A DNA stretch of 64,000 nucleotides from Phocoena phocoena. Lineage: Eukaryota; Chordata; Mammalia; Artiodactyla; Phocoenidae. The stretch lies in contig NC_089236.1 in the NCBI RefSeq assembly GCF_963924675.1, positions 33,441,319 to 33,505,318 on the forward strand, given 5' to 3'. This document shows positions 1 through 10,859 of the stretch, piece by piece (position 1 is the stretch's first letter; each line of letters begins with the position of its first letter). The translations under genes and the position numbers were made by a program. The notes under the pieces are model-generated. The model was given only the letters and a program-made list of their open reading frames with translations, did not search any database and had not been told where the DNA came from.

Positions 1-590
1 TGCACTTTAGAGGCTATATGAGAAGGGGGAAAAGCTGGGTTCAGATTTAGGCTAGCTATTTGCCAACGGGGACAAGTTATTTTATTTTTTAACCTCATTT
101 TCTCATCTCTAGAATGGTTACCCATCTTGCTCTTGTAAGCCCTAAATCGGTGCTTTTAGAGTAACTAAGATGTTGCAGAGGCTCAGACCAGACAGCATGC
201 ATTGGCTCCTCTTCAGGTGAAGAGCAGGCCCCTGAGGGTGCTGAATGAGAAACAGGGCTGAGGAGCTGGAGAAGAGCTAAGTCACCACTGAGGGAACAGC
301 TGGGTCAGCATGAAGGGAAAACTTGCCTCAGATGGGGAAGAGATATTGTGGGAGGAAAATCAAAGTGGAGTTGGTATTGTTAAGCGAGCTCTCTGAATGG
401 AGCTGGAAGGCCATTGAGGAAGTATGACTTATTATTGTCCTAATGAAGGTATCCAGAACATCTGCCAGAAACTCAAGATACTTAATAGAACCTTACCCTA
501 AAATAACTGGTGACATCCTATCTACTTGTTGGACTCCCAACCCTAAAATAACTTGTGATTCCTTAAGGGTAAATATTTTCTGATTCATGT
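1..590. other. Unassigned flank left of the old retrovirus
   Basis: I recognise no gene, repeat family or RNA here. The short phrase ccctaaaataact occurs twice about 45 bases apart (around 495 and 541). The start of the neighbouring LTR may lie inside this stretch, because its 5' edge cannot be fixed by comparing the two LTR copies. Confidence 0.4.
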
Positions 591-1092
591 CAGAGTCTAT
601 CACAGTTCTCACCAGGCAACTTTTAACAACCTATGGACAAAGAAGGTCATCTGCCATTTCAGTAAACAAAGTATATTGCTGCCATAAAGCTATTGGCCGC
701 TGCAGCCACCACCAACAATGCACCCAGATGGGATTCAGGGTGGAGAAAAACAGGATACTGGCCCTAGATAGTTAAGATACCTATCAAAGGAATAATTTCA
801 GTGAGCCCAGACTCTTGCATCTTTCATATATAGAAAGGCACGAAAATCATTAACTTGAGATGTTTGATTTTTTGTGATTAGCAATAATCTTTTGACGTTT
901 GACTATGTTTTTTGTTTTGTTTTGTTCTTCAGCAAAAACCCCTGTATATCCTGGCTCTCCCTTACCTCTTTTGAAAAGTTCCTCAGAGCTATCTGAGAGG
1001 TTGTTTCCAAGCTATAACCCTCAGTAATGCCCTGAATAAAACATAATTCTCCACTTTTAAGTTGTGCGTTTTTTTGTTTTTGTTTTTTTCAG
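590..1092 (+). repeat. Left (5') LTR of an ancient endogenous retrovirus
   Basis: The stretch 634-893 is repeated in direct orientation at 7099-7361 with roughly four-fifths identity by eye. The left copy continues past the shared part to an AATAAA polyadenylation signal near 1035 and a T-rich tail ending in CA near 1092. That is the layout of an R/U5 end. A candidate primer-binding site follows at 1103. The 5' edge is uncertain. The divergence between copies says the element is old, far older than the provirus at 10308-18733. A non-retroviral duplicated segment is the alternative. Confidence 0.55.
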
Positions 1093-1102
1093 TTGATAGT
1101 TT

Positions 1103-1120
1103 TGGCAACCAGTGAAGGGA
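1103..1120 (+). other. Candidate primer-binding site of the ancient ERV
   Basis: The 18-mer beginning tggcaaccagtgaaggga starts with TGG, as sites complementary to the tRNA CCA end do. It lies about 10 bases after the presumed LTR end. It resembles the complement of a tRNA-Arg 3' end with several changes. The match is judged by eye only. Confidence 0.25.
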
Positions 1121-2577
1121 TTCAGAGCAGACGTCTCTCCTTTGCCTGAACTCTATGAAGATCTGGAACCTGGCACAAGCAGAGGCCTCTTGGGTCTGTC
1201 CGCCTCCTGAGGGAGTCCAGACAAATTTGTGTGAGTCTCTCCTGGTTTTCAGATGTCCCATTATTGGCTGATGATCCTAGGTTTTATTCAGTCGTATTAA
1301 ATTCCTCTCTGGAGGAGTAAGTTATCCTTGAAACTTAGTTTCAAGAAGAGGTACCTGGGTTATCCTCAGTTGAAAGACACTGAGAAGATTTTTGCCTAAT
1401 TTAGACAATGAGTAGGGTTGGTCTGGGTAATTAGATGGGAGACTGGCCTGGCATTTTTCCTTGAATTGGCTACATTAATAGGGTTTGTTGGAATAAAAGT
1501 GAAGATATCTCATGAGAGCTTTCAGCTGTGAATAAGGAACATCTTCTTCCCAGCTGATGAAGGCTTTCTCTGGGAACTGAGAAACTTTTGAAAGTGGTGG
1601 CAGCAAGTCCTCATACCATGCAGCTGTCCCTATAGAGAAACCCACTCATTTTAATTAAAAACTTGCTCTGCTGGGGACACGCATGAGAGCTGGCCACTCA
1701 GTGATCTGAACACCCACAGTGGTCTTATACTACCCAAGGGAGAAACTGAGACATGTAAGAGGGCTGAAACTCCTAGAGGAGTTAAGCTCACAAAGAGCAC
1801 ATTGGTCCACTGCATGATCATCACTAGCAATTTATCTTGGCAGACCTTGGAATGGAGAACAAAGTTTTCAAAACAAAAGAAAAGGAATGACAGATTGCCA
1901 GCTTCCAACTAATACCCCAGCCAGGCTTTTGTATGAATGTACAAAACTTATATTTACAAGGAAATCTTGCCCTGAAAATGCCCAAGATGTGGCTCTTTTA
2001 TTACATACACAGTTAAGTTAGAGAAAACTGGCTTCATAAAACATCTTTTCAGAATTCTGACCTTAAAGAAAACAAAAACCCTTACATTTCTCTCCCTGTG
2101 TCTTTGAGATGTAAATGTTCTACCAGATCTTAGGCATTGTTTGCTGTTGTTGTTGTTGTTGTTTTTTCCTTTTCTGTGTTTTGAGAGCTTGATCTCTACC
2201 ATCCAGAAAGTACACATATAGTGTACATTTGGCAGCCAGTCAAATAGACTGGGATTCTGAGCAGTGTTTTGTCTGGCTCTGCCAGCTCACAGGGGTCTTT
2301 GTCACCTTAACTTTTGTTGCATTACCTGTATAACAAAGGCCCTTTACTTTCTTAGGTGATTTTGGGGAGTAAACTTTCTAGATCTTGTGAAGGCTGCATC
2401 CATTGCACTCTCTTGTGGGGATGCCTCCTGTGACCTGAGCTGCTATTTAGATACATCTCATCAATGACCAGATGATAGATCCTTTAAATTGAAAAAATTT
2501 CTAAATTGGTAAATTTTTAGAAAGCCCTCATTATAAATAGCTGGTACCTATTGGTGAAAAAAACAAATTAGAAGAAC

Positions 2578-2662
2578 ATCATATATATACCTATATATCA
2601 TATATATAGATATATATTATCTATCTATATCTGTCTATCTCTCTCTCTCTATATATAGTTAA
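2578..2662. repeat. TA/TC-rich microsatellite
   Basis: Alternating atatat, ctatctat and ctctct runs over about 85 bases. The impure mixed units suggest an old expansion. Confidence 0.85.
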
Positions 2663-5525
2663 CCTTAGAACTCCCTTAGTTTAAAACAGATAAAAAACCA
2701 ATTTGAGAAGCCTTATTTGTGGTCTCCACTTCCCCTCAATGGGCCTTACAGATGCTAATAAAAACATTAGGATAATTAATGTTAACTGGGTTAACAGGGA
2801 AATAAGAAAAAACTGAAGAGAAAGTCTAGAGACTTCTTCCCAGGAAGGTGGAAATTTTAAAGGAACTCATCTCAAAAGAATAAAAATCTTTAGATGGTTA
2901 TTAAGAAATAGGACATTAAATAAAATGAACATTAATGGGATTAAAACAAAAGGTTTTTATACAACATGACCTAAGGTTGGATGGGCCAAAGGGACTCCCT
3001 ATTGGTCCCAACATTAAAGGGCCCCAAACAAGTCCACTGTATTGACCCCAGTTAAAATCTATATTTTAAAAGGCTGGAAGAAAATTACACTGAGATATCT
3101 GATCAACAATTGCTTGGGGCAAAAGGCCAATTAATCAAGTTAAGAGATTGACAAAAAGACCTGAGTCCCTCGGCTCAACCTTTCACTGGGGATCCCAAAG
3201 CCTTTATACAAAAATAGATAAAATGGCTGGGGAATTAAAAGGAAAGCTTCTACGATTCCTTATAAGACCAAAGCTTGTTGATGGAGTCTTAATGGAAACT
3301 AAAGTTAAAGGTATTAAAGTTGACAGAATTGAGAAAATTTATAAAAATTGGTATATTTAAATGGGCTTTATATAAAATGGTTACATTACTTTTGCTTAAT
3401 TATATTGTGTGATAGACATTATGTCTCACTGGGGTACTTCACCTCCCCTTGGTATTATAAGACAGGGCATATAAATGTGCCCTTCAGACAATAGTAATTA
3501 AAAATACTAAAAGAAAACAACAGGATTACTTGAGCCTGAACAATATGAAATAAAAACTGAGAACTAATATTCAGGGGCTAATGAATACAATAATAGAAAT
3601 TATTTTGCTCTGGGTTTAACTTGTACCCTCAAAAAGAGGTCCTTTGTTGAATGCCTTGTGCAAAATTCTGAAAGCGTCATAAATTGATCCTTAAAGTTCT
3701 AGAACATAGAACTCTTGATTTTCAGTTTATTTGGGAATCTTCTCACTGATATAAAAAAGTAAATTAATGAAAATATAGTTGGGCAAATCAATCTTTTAAT
3801 ATCATTTATGTGGCAGACCAGTTCTTTGGGGAATTAAAGAACTGTCTTTGTCTTGCAAATGAGAAATGTAGATATAGCCCACAATAACCTGAGACTGAGT
3901 ATAATTAGTTCAATCATGAAACCAAAGTTTTTTGAAAAAGGAAAAAATTTCCTTTTAAAACTCAAACCACTGGAAAGACTCCCTTAACACAAAATCTAAT
4001 TCACAGCTTCCTTAAGAATTTATCAAGAACAAATATATATCTGAAAAGTCTTTTCCACAAATAGTAAAGACTTAGTCATCTGAGCAAATAAATTTAACGT
4101 ATTCCAACTGTTCTTTAGAAACTAATGTTTATATTATAAGACCTTATTCATCACTAAATAAATGTTAAAGTGAAGCTATGAGATCTCAAGTTTTGTCTGT
4201 TTACATGTTTGTGTGTACATTATACATATGAGATGTCTCTATCTCTGGAAAATATTATCAAAATTAAATTTATAGAAGAATTCTATTTAATTGACTTAAA
4301 AGTGTTTATAAATTAAATAGTTCTAAATATAAAGAAAACTGGCCAGAATGAATTTCAGGTTATCCAGGAAATATTCAATATTAAATTAATATTTTGCATT
4401 AAAACTAGCTTAAACTTATTGGGTTAATCAATATAGACATGTCTTACTTTTATTGTACCTAGGTTTACTAAAGGTCAATAAATTCATGTTATTTCTGTTA
4501 CAGAGTTCTTTCAGAAAGGAGAAATTAACTTGGTATGATATTTTCATAAGTTATAAAATAATGGTAAATGGGATAAGAGTTTTCAGGTGAACTCTTTAGG
4601 AATAATTATGTTTTGGGTACATCTATCTAAAATAGTTTCTCCAGATTTTTGGTAACTTGAAATTTTAGAGTTTTTGTAAATTAAGTTAAATGATGGGAAT
4701 TCATTGAGTATCTAGGTCATTTCAAATAAGATGAAATACTGGAACATTAATTGCTAAACAGGTCTAAATTTACCTACTTTGTCTCCTTATGAGAGGGAAA
4801 CTGAAGATGTTTAGGTTTATTAGACGCACATCTTATACCACATTGAGGAAAGAAATTATACTATGAAAAGGTGTACATTTCTAGAGGTTTTGGAATGTTC
4901 CTAAATGTTTGCCAATCAAGAAATACTGGTATGACAAACAGTTCACAATTACTTGCTGCTTGTAGGTTTTTTCTGGAGCTCAAAGTTTTTAAGGGTTAAA
5001 ATTGTAATATGTAATTAAGCTACTGAAAATAATAAGGGAAACATTTTAGTTTGCAAGGAGAGTAGGATGTGTGTTTTCAGCAAAACAAGATATGAAGAAT
5101 AGAAATACATTTTGTTAAGGGGAAAGATTAATTTTGTCCTATAGCTGGTTATTTCTGGATGGAAAAATAAGGGACAAACTAATATGGATACAGAAAGTTG
5201 TAGAAGGTTTATAGAAAGAGAACCCTGAAAAAGGGTCCTTGTTCATGGTTAGGCTGAAATTGAATTGAATTGAATTAGGTAAATGAATTTAGTTATTGAG
5301 AGTGGGCTGGTGCAGGACTGGAGTTGGTTTCTCCCTCTGTTAAGAGAACAAAGTTTTCTTGCAATGTTGATCTACTTTTGATAACAGATTGTGAGTTTCT
5401 TTGCCTTCTAAAGGATCTGTATTTGCCTTAAAGAAACTTTTATTGTCACTTTGGTTGAATGAGTAAGTATTGTTTCACAGTGACCTACGATCCTATTTGA
5501 CCAACTGTTTCAAAAAACTTTTGAG

Positions 5526-5652
5526 GGGAATTCCCTGGCAGTCCAGTTGTTAGGACTCTGTGCTTTTACTGCTGAGGGCCTGGGTTAGATCCCTGGTCAG
5601 GGAACTAGGATCCCACAAGTCACACAGCACAGCAAAAAAAAAAAAAAAAAAA
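5526..5652 (+). mobile_element. tRNA-derived SINE, short form
   Basis: The head gaattccctggcagtcca and the later B-box-like gggttagatccctggtcagg are those of the cetartiodactyl tRNA-derived SINE family. It ends in a run of about 20 A. An AT-rich low-complexity tract follows to about 5760. The element sits inside the ancient ERV and so is younger than it. Confidence 0.75.
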
Positions 5653-7094
5653 TTTAAACATAATAAATAAACACTTATTATTAATATAATAAATTAATAA
5701 ATAAATGTATTATTTATTATATAATAAACACTTTTAATTATACTTGTTATTTAAAAATAACAAATGAAATCTTTTGATAATATTTTTTGACAGACTTCCC
5801 AAATATCAAATTCTAATTAAGATTCTTTTGACATCCAGCTAACTTTGAGTTGCTTCAAAGAGTCCCAGAAACATCTCAAAGAGAGATATAAACAATTTAG
5901 ATTTATTTGGTACGTTAAATCACATGGGAACCATTTTCAAAGAAGTGGTGATAAAATCTTTGGTTATATTGTTTGGATAAATGTCCAAACAGATATTCCA
6001 AATTTTATGTGGAATTCCTAAAAGCCTGTTATGTCCTGGTATAATATTATTAGTCATAATTCTAGTTATTATCTTAAAATGTATGTCACAGAAATAACCA
6101 AGTTTCTTGTCAATTGCATTGTAATCAGATATTTAACCATGGTATTTTAAGTCTTTTATCATTTATAGACAATTACTGTTTTACTCTGATGTTTTTATAA
6201 AATTAAGATCTTCATGAAGATTCATAACAAGGACTTTTTGACAAATATGAGTTTCTGATGATTCTTAGATCATATTACTGAACTGGTAAGAAATTATAAA
6301 ATTCTAATGGAAAACCTGATGGTTCATCCAGATCAACAGGAATTAATTACATTGGACTGAATGAACTGATCAATATGATTTATTATTTTATGACATTTTT
6401 ACTGAAAAATACTGGCATTTAATATTTGTTTTCCAGGAAACCTTTCCTCTTATGTTAACTATGACTTACAACAACTTGATAAAGTATATTTTTGTAAACA
6501 AAGATGAAACATTTATCTTTTTCTCTCTACCTGATCCCTCCAGAATTTTGTTTCTCCAGCCAGCTCCCCTACGGACTTGATGGCTTATTGCAATCAGATT
6601 ACAACTAGTTATACTAAACATTGTTTTAATTTGTTTTTTCTTGCTTTCAAATTAGTTATGCCTTGTGCCTGTCTCTGCTGTACTGTGACTTTATTAATGT
6701 TACAGCTGTATTACTTATATCTGGTCTATTTTATAAGATTGTTGTCTCTTGCATTACCCAATGTGTAACCAGGCCTCCAACAAAAGTAATGATGGCTAAA
6801 TGTCTCGAGGCAATCAATCACATATATAACTCTACATAGAATAATTTTAATAGTGCAACTCTAGATATGGGAAGAAGCAATAAGGGAAGACATTTCCTGA
6901 ATCATAGTAGACTAGTAAGACAGGCGATCCAGAGAATTTTGGATTATAAACAGGGCCTAATCCAAAAACTAGCACTTGAGGGGTCTATCACCAGAATGTT
7001 TGCCTGATCTAGGAATGAGCCTTCTTGGCATCATGGAACAAAATTTGTCATGAAATGCCTCCCAAACATTGGTCGAATTTATGACCAAGAGGAG

Positions 7095-7361
7095 GCACTA
7101 TGGACCAAGAATGGTACCTGCCGTTTCAGTAAACAAAGGATATCATGGTCATAAAGCCAGCAGCCACTGCAGCCGCCCCCAACAGTGCACACAGAGGGGA
7201 ATTCAGGATGGAGAAAAACAGTATTCTGGCCCTTGATAGTTAACATACATTTCAAAGGAATGATTTCAATAAGACCAGACTCTTGCATCTTCCCATACAT
7301 AGAAAGGCACTAAAATCATTAACTTGAGACATCTGTTTTTTTTTGTGATTGGCAATAATCT
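7095..7361 (+). repeat. Right (3') LTR of the ancient ERV, truncated
   Basis: Matches 634-893 in direct orientation, including the shared phrases tttcagtaaacaaag, ggagaaaaacag, actcttgcatctt and atcattaacttgaga. It stops at gcaataatc, exactly where the poly-T (minus-strand poly-A) of L1-A begins. The left copy continues there with ttttgacg. The remaining ~200 bases of the LTR, including the polyadenylation signal, are absent on both sides of the L1 cluster. Confidence 0.6.
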
Positions 7362-7741
7362 TTTTTTTTTTTTTAAACATCTTTATTGGGGTATAATTGC
7401 TTTACAATGGTGTGTTAGTTTCTGCTCTATAACAAAGTGAATCAGCCATACATACACATATGTTCCCATATGTCTTCCCTCTTGCGTCTCCCTCCCTCCC
7501 ACTCTCCCCATCCCACCCCTCCAGGCTGTCACAAAGCACCGAGCTAATATCCCTGTGCCTTGCGGCTGCTTCCTCCCAGCTATCTACCTTACCACATTTG
7601 TTAGTGTGTATATGTCCATGACTCTCTCTCGCCCTGTCAAAACTCACCCCTCCCCCTCCCCATATCCCCAAGTCCGTTCTCCAGTAGGTCTGCGTCTTTA
7701 TTCCTGTCTTACCCCTAGGTTCTTCATGACATATTTTTCCC

Positions 7742-10307
7742 TTAAATTCCATATATATGTGTTAGCATACGGTATTTGTCTTTTTCTTTCTGACTTACTT
7801 CACTCTGTATGACAGACTCTAGGTCTATCCATCTCATTACAAATAACTCAATTTCATTTCTTTTTAAGGCTGAGTAATATTCCATTGTGTATATGTGCCA
7901 CATCTTCTTTATCCATTCGTCCGATGATGGGCGCTTAGGTTCTTTCCATCTCTGGGCTATTGTAAATAGAGCTGCAACGAACATTTTGGTACATGACTCT
8001 TTTTGAATTTTGGTTTTCTCAGGGTATATGCCCAGTAGTGGGATTGCTGGGTCATATGGTAATTCTATTTGTAGTTTTTTAAGGAACCTCCATACTGTTC
8101 TCCATAGTGGCTGAACCAATTCACATTCCCACCAGCAGTGCAAGAGTGTCCCCTTTTCTCCACACCCTCTCCAGCATTTATTGTTTCTAGATTTTTTGAT
8201 GATGGCCATTCTGACTGGTGTGAGATGATATCTCATTGTAGTTTTGATTTGCATTTCTCTAATGATTAATGATGTTGAGCATTCTTTCATGTGTTTGTTG
8301 GCATTCTGTATATCTTCTTTGGAGAAATGTCTGTTTAGGTCTTCTGCCCATTTTTGGATGGGGTTGTTTGTTTTTTTGTTATTGAGCTGCATGAGCTGCT
8401 TGTAAATTTTGGAGATTAATCCTTTGTCCGTTGCTTCATTTGCAAATGTTTTCTCCCATTCTGAGGGTTGTCTTTTGGTCTTGATTATGGTTTCCTTTGC
8501 TGTGCAAAAGCTTTGAAGTTTCATTAGGTCCCATTTGTTTATTTTTGTTTTTATTTCCATTACTCTAGGAGGCGGGTCAGAAAGGATCTTGCTGTGATTT
8601 ATGTCATAGAGTGTTCTTCCTATGTTTTCCTCTAAGAGTTTGATAGTTTCTGGCCTTACATTTAGGTCTTTAATCCATTTTGAGCTTATTTTTGTGTATG
8701 GTGTTAGGGAGTGATCTAATCTCATACTTTTACATGTACCTGTCCAGTTTTCCCAGCACCATTTATTGAAGAGGCTGTCCTTTCTCCACTGTACATTCCT
8801 GCCAACTTTATCAAAGATAAGATGTCCATATGTGCATGAGTTTATCTCTGGGCTTTCTATCCTGTTCCACTGATCTATCTTTCTGTTTTTGTGCCAGTAC
8901 CATACTGTCTTGATTACTGTAGCTTTGTAGTATAGTCTGAGGTCAGGGAGCCTGATTCCTCCCGCTCCTTTTTTCGTTCTCAAGATTGCTTTGGCTATTC
9001 GGGGTCTTTTGTGTTTCCATACAAATTGCAAAATTTTTTGTTCTAGTTCTGTGAAAAATGCCAGTGGTAGTTTGATAGGGATTGCATTGAATCTGTAGAT
9101 TGCTTTGGGTAGTAGAGTCATTTTCACAATGTTGATTCTTCCCATCCAAGAACATGGTATATCTCTCCATCTATTTGTATCATCTTTAATTTCTTTCATC
9201 AGTGTCTTATAATTTTCTGCATACAGGTCTTTCGTCTCCTTAGGTAGGTTTATTCCTAGATATTTTATTCTTTTTGTTGCAATGGTAAATGGGAGTGTTT
9301 TCTTGATTTCACTTTCAGATTTTTCATCATTAGTATATAGGAATGCCAGAGGTTTCTGTGCATTAATTTTGTATCCTGCTACTTTATCAAATTCATTGAT
9401 TAGCTCTAGTAGTTTTCTGGTAGCATCTTTAGGATTCTCTATGTATAGTATCATGTCATCTGCAAACAGAGACAGCTTTACTTCTTCTTTTCCGATTTGG
9501 ATTCCTTTTACTTCCTTTTCTTCTCTGATTGCTGTGGCTAAAACTTCCAAAACTATGTTGAATAAGAGTGGTGAGAGTGGGCAACCTTGTCTTGTTCCTG
9601 ATCTTAGTGGAAATGCTTTCAGTTTTTCACCATTGAGGATGATGTTTGTTGTGGGCTTGTCAATTATGTTGAGGAAAGTTCCCTCTATGCCTACTTTCTG
9701 GAGAGTTTTTATCATAAATGGGTGTTGAATTTTGTCGAAAGCTTTCTCTGCATCTATTGAGATGATCATATGGTTTTTCTCCTTCAATTTGTTAATATGG
9801 TTTACCACATTGATAGATTTGCGTATATTGAAGAATCCTTGCATTCCTGGAATAAACCCCACTTGATCATTGTGTATGATCCTTTTAATGTGCTGTTGGA
9901 TTCTGTCTGCTAGTATTTTGTTGAGGATTTTTGCATCTATGTTCATCAGTGATATTGGCCTGTAGTTTTCTTTCTTTGTGACATCCTTCTCTGGTTTTGG
10001 TATCAAGGTGATGGTGGCCTCGTAGAAGGAATTTGGGAGTATTCCTCCCTCTGCTATATTTTGGAAGAGTTCGAGAAGGATAGGTGTTAGCTCGTCTCTA
10101 AACGTTTGATAGAATTCATCTGTGAAGCCATCTGGTCCTGGGCTTTTGTTTGTTGGAAGATTTTTAATCACAGTTTCAATTTCAGTACCTGTGATTGGTC
10201 TGTTCATATTTTCTATTTCTTCCTGATTCAGTCTTGGCAGGTTGTGCATTTCTAAGAATTTGTCCATTTCTTCCAGATTGTCCATTTTATTGGCATAGAG
10301 TTGCTTG
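7742..10307 (-). pseudogene. L1-A ORF2, C-terminal part (reverse transcriptase)
   Basis: About 850 codons are open on the minus strand. From the first Met (10285) the protein has reverse transcriptase blocks in order: NKSPGPDG at about 46-53, SIDAEKAFD near 176-184, TRQGCPLSP near 231-239 and the catalytic FADD at 274-277. The cysteine-rich C-terminal motif [14 protein letters not shown] lies near residue 700. ORF2p nicks target DNA and reverse-transcribes L1 RNA there. This part has no internal stop. The gene is dead because an 8.4-kb provirus separates it from its endonuclease part (18738-19979) and because that part carries a frameshift. Confidence 0.93.
10304..10307. repeat. Target-site duplication (left copy), cttg
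   Basis: The 4 bases cttg lie immediately left of the proviral LTR and recur immediately right of it at 18734-18737. The related unoccupied L1-B sequence has one copy. Four base pairs is the size made by gammaretroviral integrases. Confidence 0.93.
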
Positions 10308-10389
10308 TGTTAGACCCAAACGGTCTACGAGGGATTCCAACTCGCCCAAGAACCGCCAAGAGTCGAGAGCCGCTGCAACACGCAAGAGG

Positions 10390-10395
10390 TTTATT
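10390..10395 (-). terminator. Polyadenylation signal AATAAA in the 3' LTR
   Basis: AATAAA on the minus strand, about 80 bases downstream of the TATA-like box in viral sense. In this LTR it would direct cleavage of the viral transcripts. Confidence 0.7.
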
Positions 10396-10684
10396 AGGAG
10401 CCGATGCACCGGGGTTCCCTGGAACTCACGCAGGAGGTCGATGGGGAACCCCTAAAAGCGGAATCACATACTTTTTATAGGTTTATTTACTCATAGGGCG
10501 GGTATATTCTCACAATGATTGGGTAAATGTGGTGACTTTTGAATTCATTGGCTTAGGAACTTTTGTCCCACTTTCTGGCCGTTATAGTTGTCTGTTCATT
10601 GTGGCGGTTAGGGCGTATACCTGTTACGGGCAACTGGAAAATTACCCGCTGTCTGGCAAGTCCCCGTCAACTGAAAAACTCCAA

Positions 10685-10774
10685 GAATTGGTTTCGATAG
10701 GGAGAAGGAGTGGCGCACGATAGGGAGAAGAATTGGTTTCGATAGGGAGAAGGAGTGGCGCACGATAGGGAGAA
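10685..10774 (-). repeat. 45-bp direct repeat in U3 of the 3' LTR (two units)
   Basis: Units 10685-10729 and 10730-10774 are identical, and a third partial unit begins at 10775 before diverging. Each unit contains CCAAT on the minus strand. Tandem enhancer repeats in U3 are typical of gammaretroviruses. Confidence 0.85.
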
Positions 10775-10827
10775 GAATTGGTTTACGGGAACAAGTGAGG
10801 GGGTGGAAAGTCCCTAAAGGCCCCACA

Positions 10828-10845
10828 TTCCCCCCCCTTTTTTTT
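10828..10845 (-). other. Polypurine tract
   Basis: On the minus strand this is eight A followed by eight G and AA, directly against the 3' LTR start (TGTGGGG). It would prime plus-strand DNA synthesis. Its position and composition are canonical. Confidence 0.9.
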
Positions 10846-10859
10846 GTAACTAATTTCAA

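Larger units (their letters stand above)
1121..7094 (+). mobile_element. Decayed internal region of the ancient ERV
   Basis: This AT-rich stretch lies between two LTR-like direct repeats. No long reading frame survives. The only frames of note are 70 codons at 3148-3360, whose product I do not recognise, and 63 codons at 6577-6768. The latter encode a very hydrophobic segment rich in Leu, Cys and Tyr. Its position near the 3' end would fit the membrane-spanning end of an env. A microsatellite (2578-2662) and a SINE (5526-5652) are younger insertions or expansions. The class (gamma-like, class I) is inferred from LTR layout only. I cannot name gag or pol motifs in it. Confidence 0.45.
7361..10307 (-). 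mobile_element. L1-A, 3' part (3' UTR and most of ORF2)
   Basis: Read on the minus strand, this is the 3' half of a LINE-1. It holds the poly-A tail (poly-T at about 7361-7374), a 3' UTR of about 370 bases and ORF2 up to codon-level continuity with the part beyond the provirus. The element resumes at 18738. Without the provirus it is about 7.5 kb, a full-length L1 for this lineage. It is interrupted after the bases ttgcttg. The L1-B copy shows the uninterrupted site (ttgcttgtagtag, near 25249). Confidence 0.95.
10308..10827 (-). repeat. 3' LTR of the provirus
   Basis: 520 bp, the same length as the copy at 18214-18733. I count five differences, all transitions, at 10411, 10438, 10572, 10727 and 10760. 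U3 holds a 45-bp direct repeat. The TATA-like box (10471-10480) and AATAAA (10390-10395) match the other LTR. About 1% divergence means a young insertion. Confidence 0.96.

Noticed and set aside
7338..7346. T-run before gtgattggc as the L1-A target duplication
   Set aside because: The intact LTR copy at 841-893 has the same T-run, so it belongs to the LTR and not to the L1 insertion.
9282..9728. 148-codon + strand frame
   Set aside because: Antisense shadow of the L1-A reverse transcriptase. The L1-B copy shows the same shadow.
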